64,000 nt of DNA from assembly GCA_002336115.1 (NCBI GenBank), contig DDEN01000045.1:1-64000 (forward strand), written 5' to 3'. Both the position numbers and the translations under genes were made by a program. Position 1 is the stretch's first letter; each line of letters begins with the position of its first letter. Shown here one piece after another: positions 61,544 through 64,000 of the stretch. This DNA is from Chitinophagaceae bacterium UBA1953 (GTDB taxonomy: Bacteria > Bacteroidota > Bacteroidia > Chitinophagales > Chitinophagaceae). The notes under the pieces were generated by a model. That model ran no database searches. It had not been told where the DNA came from and worked only from the letters and a program-made list of their open reading frames with translations.

Positions 61544-63190
61544 TTATTCAACAACTGCAAGGATAGGTTTGCCTATGCTTCCACTGGGCATCTGTATTTT
61601 AAGCAGGGCCGCAAGTGTTGCCGCAATATCTGTCATATATACTTCGTTGTTCGATTTTCCCTGTTTAATATTCCAGCCATACCATAGTAATGGTATATGA
61701 CTGTCGTAAGGATTCCACAAACCATGTGTTGTACCTGTTGCTCCACCATCAATATAGCCGGGCTTTAATACAAGCTGCACATCGCCCGAACGTTTGGGAT
61801 ACCATCCGTTTGAAATCATTTCCCTTACTTTATAACTCATTGGCTGGCTCATTAATTCATCAATGGGAAAAGCACGGTCAACACCGTTAATATTTCTTAC
61901 AAAACGTACCACATCATCAACAATTTCTTTCTTATTCAGCTTTGCAGAATCAATGAGGTTACGGTTTAAACAAACTTCATAATTAAACCCGCCAAGCACA
62001 AGATTGCCGTAGTTGTATTTTTCTTTCAGCATTACATTCAGGTCGGTCACCATTTTGTTATCATCAAGTAATCCACCAGGCAATTTATTTTCATTCATAA
62101 ATGCAGGCACATGTGCCACACCATGATCGGCCGTAAGAAAAACAAGGTATTGTCCCTTGCCTACCGATTTATCAAGATAATCAAACAACTCACCCAAATC
62201 TCTGTCAAGACGCAGATAGGTATCTTCAATTTCAATGGAGTTAGGCCCAAATGCATGACCAACATAATCAGTACTTGAAAAGCTTACTGCAAGAAAATCG
62301 GTAACTGAATCTTTACCCATTGCTTCGTTGGCAATTGCCTCCTTCGCCATCATCATAGTCATGGTATTTCCATAAGGAGTAGATGAAATGCTGCCGTAAG
62401 TTTTACCGGCAAAACGTTTTAAATCATACGGGAAACCTTTCTGGTCTGCTCCAAATGGTTTGCCTTCATACGTATTTTCATCTTTGGTGCTCTGTACATA
62501 GGTTGAAATGGGATAAAGCGTATTCCATCCTTTTGCATAAAACGTATCAACCACATCTTTTGCATTAAAATTATTTACCCATTGTGGCAATTCATTCATG
62601 TAATAAGTTGATGTAATCCATTTACCACTTGCACCATCATACCAGTATGCAGCATTGGCACTATGCCCGGCAGGTAAAATACCTCCACGGTCTTTAATGG
62701 CAATACCAATCACCTTACTGCGGAAGTTGGTGGCCAGTTTCAGTTCATCGCAAATGGATGTGGTAAGCATATTACGTGGACTCTGCTCACCTGCTGCTGT
62801 TGTACTTCCAACAGTTTTCACTGTTTTATCTTCCGTACAATACACCGCTTTATTTTTTTCATAATCATACCAGTTATTTCCTGTCATTCCGTTAATAGCA
62901 GGCACGCTGCCGGTATAAACACTTGAGTGGCCTACACAGGTAATAGTGGGCACATAAGGAATCAATGTGTTTTCGCAACTGAACCCTTTATTCAGTAACC
63001 GCTTAAAACCGCCTGTTGCAGTATAACGGCCGTAATAACGGTACAGGTAATCCCAACGCATCTGGTCAATCATGATCCCTACCACTAATTTGGGTCTTTT
63101 CGGTTCTGCAGGCTCCTGTTTTGCCGTTGTTTTTTGAGCAAACGATTGAAAACTCAGCAATACAATCAATAGTGAAAATAAAGAACGCAT
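61544..63190 (-). CDS. pafA: PafA-type alkaline phosphatase
   Basis: This exported phosphomonoesterase releases phosphate from organic phosphates. The 548-residue protein has a signal peptide (ending SFAQ), first metal-binding Asp42 in IDQMRWDY, nucleophile Thr84 in PTITCVGHSS, Asn105 in TGNNWYD, and the Lys166/Arg168 pair in IAIKDRGG. These correspond to the Thr, Asn and Lys/Arg residues known in PafA from Elizabethkingia. The second metal site is DHGVAHVP. It is probably periplasmic and is not expected to need phosphate starvation, though that is from family knowledge. Confidence 0.9.
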   Translation of the reverse strand: MRSLFSLLIVLLSFQSFAQKTTAKQEPAEPKRPKLVVGIMIDQMRWDYLYRYYGRYTATGGFKRLLNKGFSCENTLIPYVPTITCVGHSSVYTGSVPAINGMTGNNWYDYEKNKAVYCTEDKTVKTVGSTTAAGEQSPRNMLTTSICDELKLATNFRSKVIGIAIKDRGGILPAGHSANAAYWYDGASGKWITSTYYMNELPQWVNNFNAKDVVDTFYAKGWNTLYPISTYVQSTKDENTYEGKPFGADQKGFPYDLKRFAGKTYGSISSTPYGNTMTMMMAKEAIANEAMGKDSVTDFLAVSFSSTDYVGHAFGPNSIEIEDTYLRLDRDLGELFDYLDKSVGKGQYLVFLTADHGVAHVPAFMNENKLPGGLLDDNKMVTDLNVMLKEKYNYGNLVLGGFNYEVCLNRNLIDSAKLNKKEIVDDVVRFVRNINGVDRAFPIDELMSQPMSYKVREMISNGWYPKRSGDVQLVLKPGYIDGGATGTTHGLWNPYDSHIPLLWYGWNIKQGKSNNEVYMTDIAATLAALLKIQMPSGSIGKPILAVVE

Positions 63191-63207
63191 AAAATTGATT
63201 TAAGGCG

Positions 63208-63215
63208 CAAAGATA
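63208..63215 (-). promoter_or_regulatory. Candidate -7 element of pafA
   Basis: Minus-strand TATCTTTG matches TAnnTTTG exactly, 17 bases before the pafA ATG. Confidence 0.5.
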
Positions 63216-63297
63216 CCGTTTGAACCTGTTGAAACTGATTGTTTTATTGTTACCTGATTTTAACCATTTCGGGCATTCATCATACGCTGCAATGCCT

Positions 63298-63305
63298 TAC
63301 CTTTG
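63298..63305 (+). promoter_or_regulatory. Candidate -7 element of the AOS-family gene
   Basis: TACCTTTG matches TAnnTTTG exactly, 32 bases before the ATG at 63338. Confidence 0.5.
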
Positions 63306-63337
63306 CGGCAATTTTCAATCAATAACAATTTCTTAAT

Positions 63338-64000
63338 ATGGCAGATATTTTTGAGAAGCTGATTAAAAACTACGGTCCTATTGGTCAGCACAGAGAAAGG
63401 GCACATGGATACTTTGCCTTCCCTAAACTGGAAGGAGAAATCAACAGCAGAATGAAGTTTCGTGGAAAGGAAAAAATTGTTTGGAGCCTGAACAATTATC
63501 TGGGTCTGGCCAACCACCCCGAAATAAGAAAAGTTGATGCTGAAGCAGCAAAAGAATGGGGACTTGCTTACCCAATGGGAGCACGTATGATGAGCGGCAA
63601 CTCAAACCTTCATGAACAATTAGAAAAAGAACTCGCTGAGTTTGAAAAGAAAGAAGATGCCATCCTCATGAACTTCGGTTACCAGGGAATTATGAGTGCT
63701 ATTGATGCCATCTGCGGTCGTCATGATGTAATTGTGTATGATGCAGAAAGCCATGCATGTATTATTGATGGGTTGCGCCTGCACCCCGGCCACCGTTACG
63801 TTTTTAAACACAACGATATTGATGATTGCGAGAAGCAAATACAAAGAGCAACTGCATTAGTCGAAAAGCAGGGTCAAGGTGGTATCCTTGTTATCTCTGA
63901 AGGCATTTTTGGTATGGCGGGCGATCAGGGTAAGCTCAGAGAAATTATTGCACTGAAAGATAAATACACATTCCGTTTGCTGGTTGATGATGCACATGGT
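63338..64000 (+). CDS. Alpha-oxoamine synthase family PLP enzyme (partial, 3' end outside window)
   Basis: The 221 visible residues match the alpha-oxoamine synthase group that condenses an acyl-CoA with an amino acid. Landmarks are VWSLNNYLGLANHPEIRK, GARMMSGNSNLHEQLEKELAEFE, the DAESHACIIDGLRLHPG substrate/PLP pocket and the cofactor Asp in LLVDDAHG. The PLP Lys lies past the window edge. It could be serine palmitoyltransferase, cysteate acyltransferase for sulfonolipids, or glycine C-acetyltransferase. Bacteroidetes biology favours the first two, but the fragment cannot settle it. Confidence 0.88.
   Translation, partial: MADIFEKLIKNYGPIGQHRERAHGYFAFPKLEGEINSRMKFRGKEKIVWSLNNYLGLANHPEIRKVDAEAAKEWGLAYPMGARMMSGNSNLHEQLEKELAEFEKKEDAILMNFGYQGIMSAIDAICGRHDVIVYDAESHACIIDGLRLHPGHRYVFKHNDIDDCEKQIQRATALVEKQGQGGILVISEGIFGMAGDQGKLREIIALKDKYTFRLLVDDAHG

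Noticed and set aside
1..64000. Phage, CRISPR, toxin-antitoxin or restriction system
   Set aside because: I looked for integrases, transposases, spacer-repeat arrays, methylase/nuclease pairs and small toxin-antitoxin pairs; none is supported by the sequence.

Overview
The window is a slice of a Bacteroidota chromosome, most likely Chitinophagaceae. The main grounds are a SusC/SusD pair with its own sigma/anti-sigma genes, lineage-typical families (DUF1599, DUF3857, BT_3928, WG repeats, DUF721 next to recF), and the Bacteroidetes -7 promoter motif (TAnnTTTG) upstream of many starts. Shine-Dalgarno sequences are absent, and the DNA is low to moderate in GC by eye. No rRNA, tRNA, CRISPR array, integrase, transposase or phage gene was seen. 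Both ends cut a gene: the pyruvate dehydrogenase E1 alpha gene on the left and an AOS-family PLP enzyme on the right.

Layout. 0-9 kb: pdhA end, recF + DUF721, an OppB-type permease behind a BT_3928-type DoxX protein, DUF1599/folP, a FKBP lipoprotein + NrnA-like phosphoesterase, ndk. 9-19 kb: two translationally coupled DUF3857 transglutaminase-fold proteins, a GNAT enzyme, secreted GH53 and GH97 glycosidases, an outer-membrane barrel protein. 19-33 kb: SulP transporter, YdcF, YigZ, an EamA exporter, ribD/prmC, an ExbB-ExbD pair with a GldM-like neighbour, lpdA, and a eukaryote-type citrate synthase. 33-43 kb: a polysaccharide-utilisation-type operon (sigma factor, FecR, SusC, SusD, LamG lipoprotein) lying between tgt and an LptF/G permease. 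43-64 kb: mostly housekeeping genes (rsmG, rsmI, purS, pssA, pepP, pckA, trpS, lon), a LuxR-type response regulator, an M1 peptidase, a PafA-type phosphatase, a deoxynucleoside kinase and a broken sulfatase-like gene.

The most unusual signal is not a gene cluster but dispersed short repeats. Several families of degenerate low-complexity repeats sit between genes. Three repeat-like segments appear to have entered coding sequence in frame: ribD and its divergent neighbour prmC, and trpS, each gaining a loop of roughly 7-22 residues without losing the reading frame. Other points of interest are an Asn/Ser-degenerate versus intact catalytic-triad pair of DUF3857 proteins, two terminator-like hairpins on the strand opposite susC (possible antisense RNA), likely leaderless mRNAs, and a pseudogene with a nonsense codon plus a frameshift. 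I did not find a convincing new defence or mobile system.
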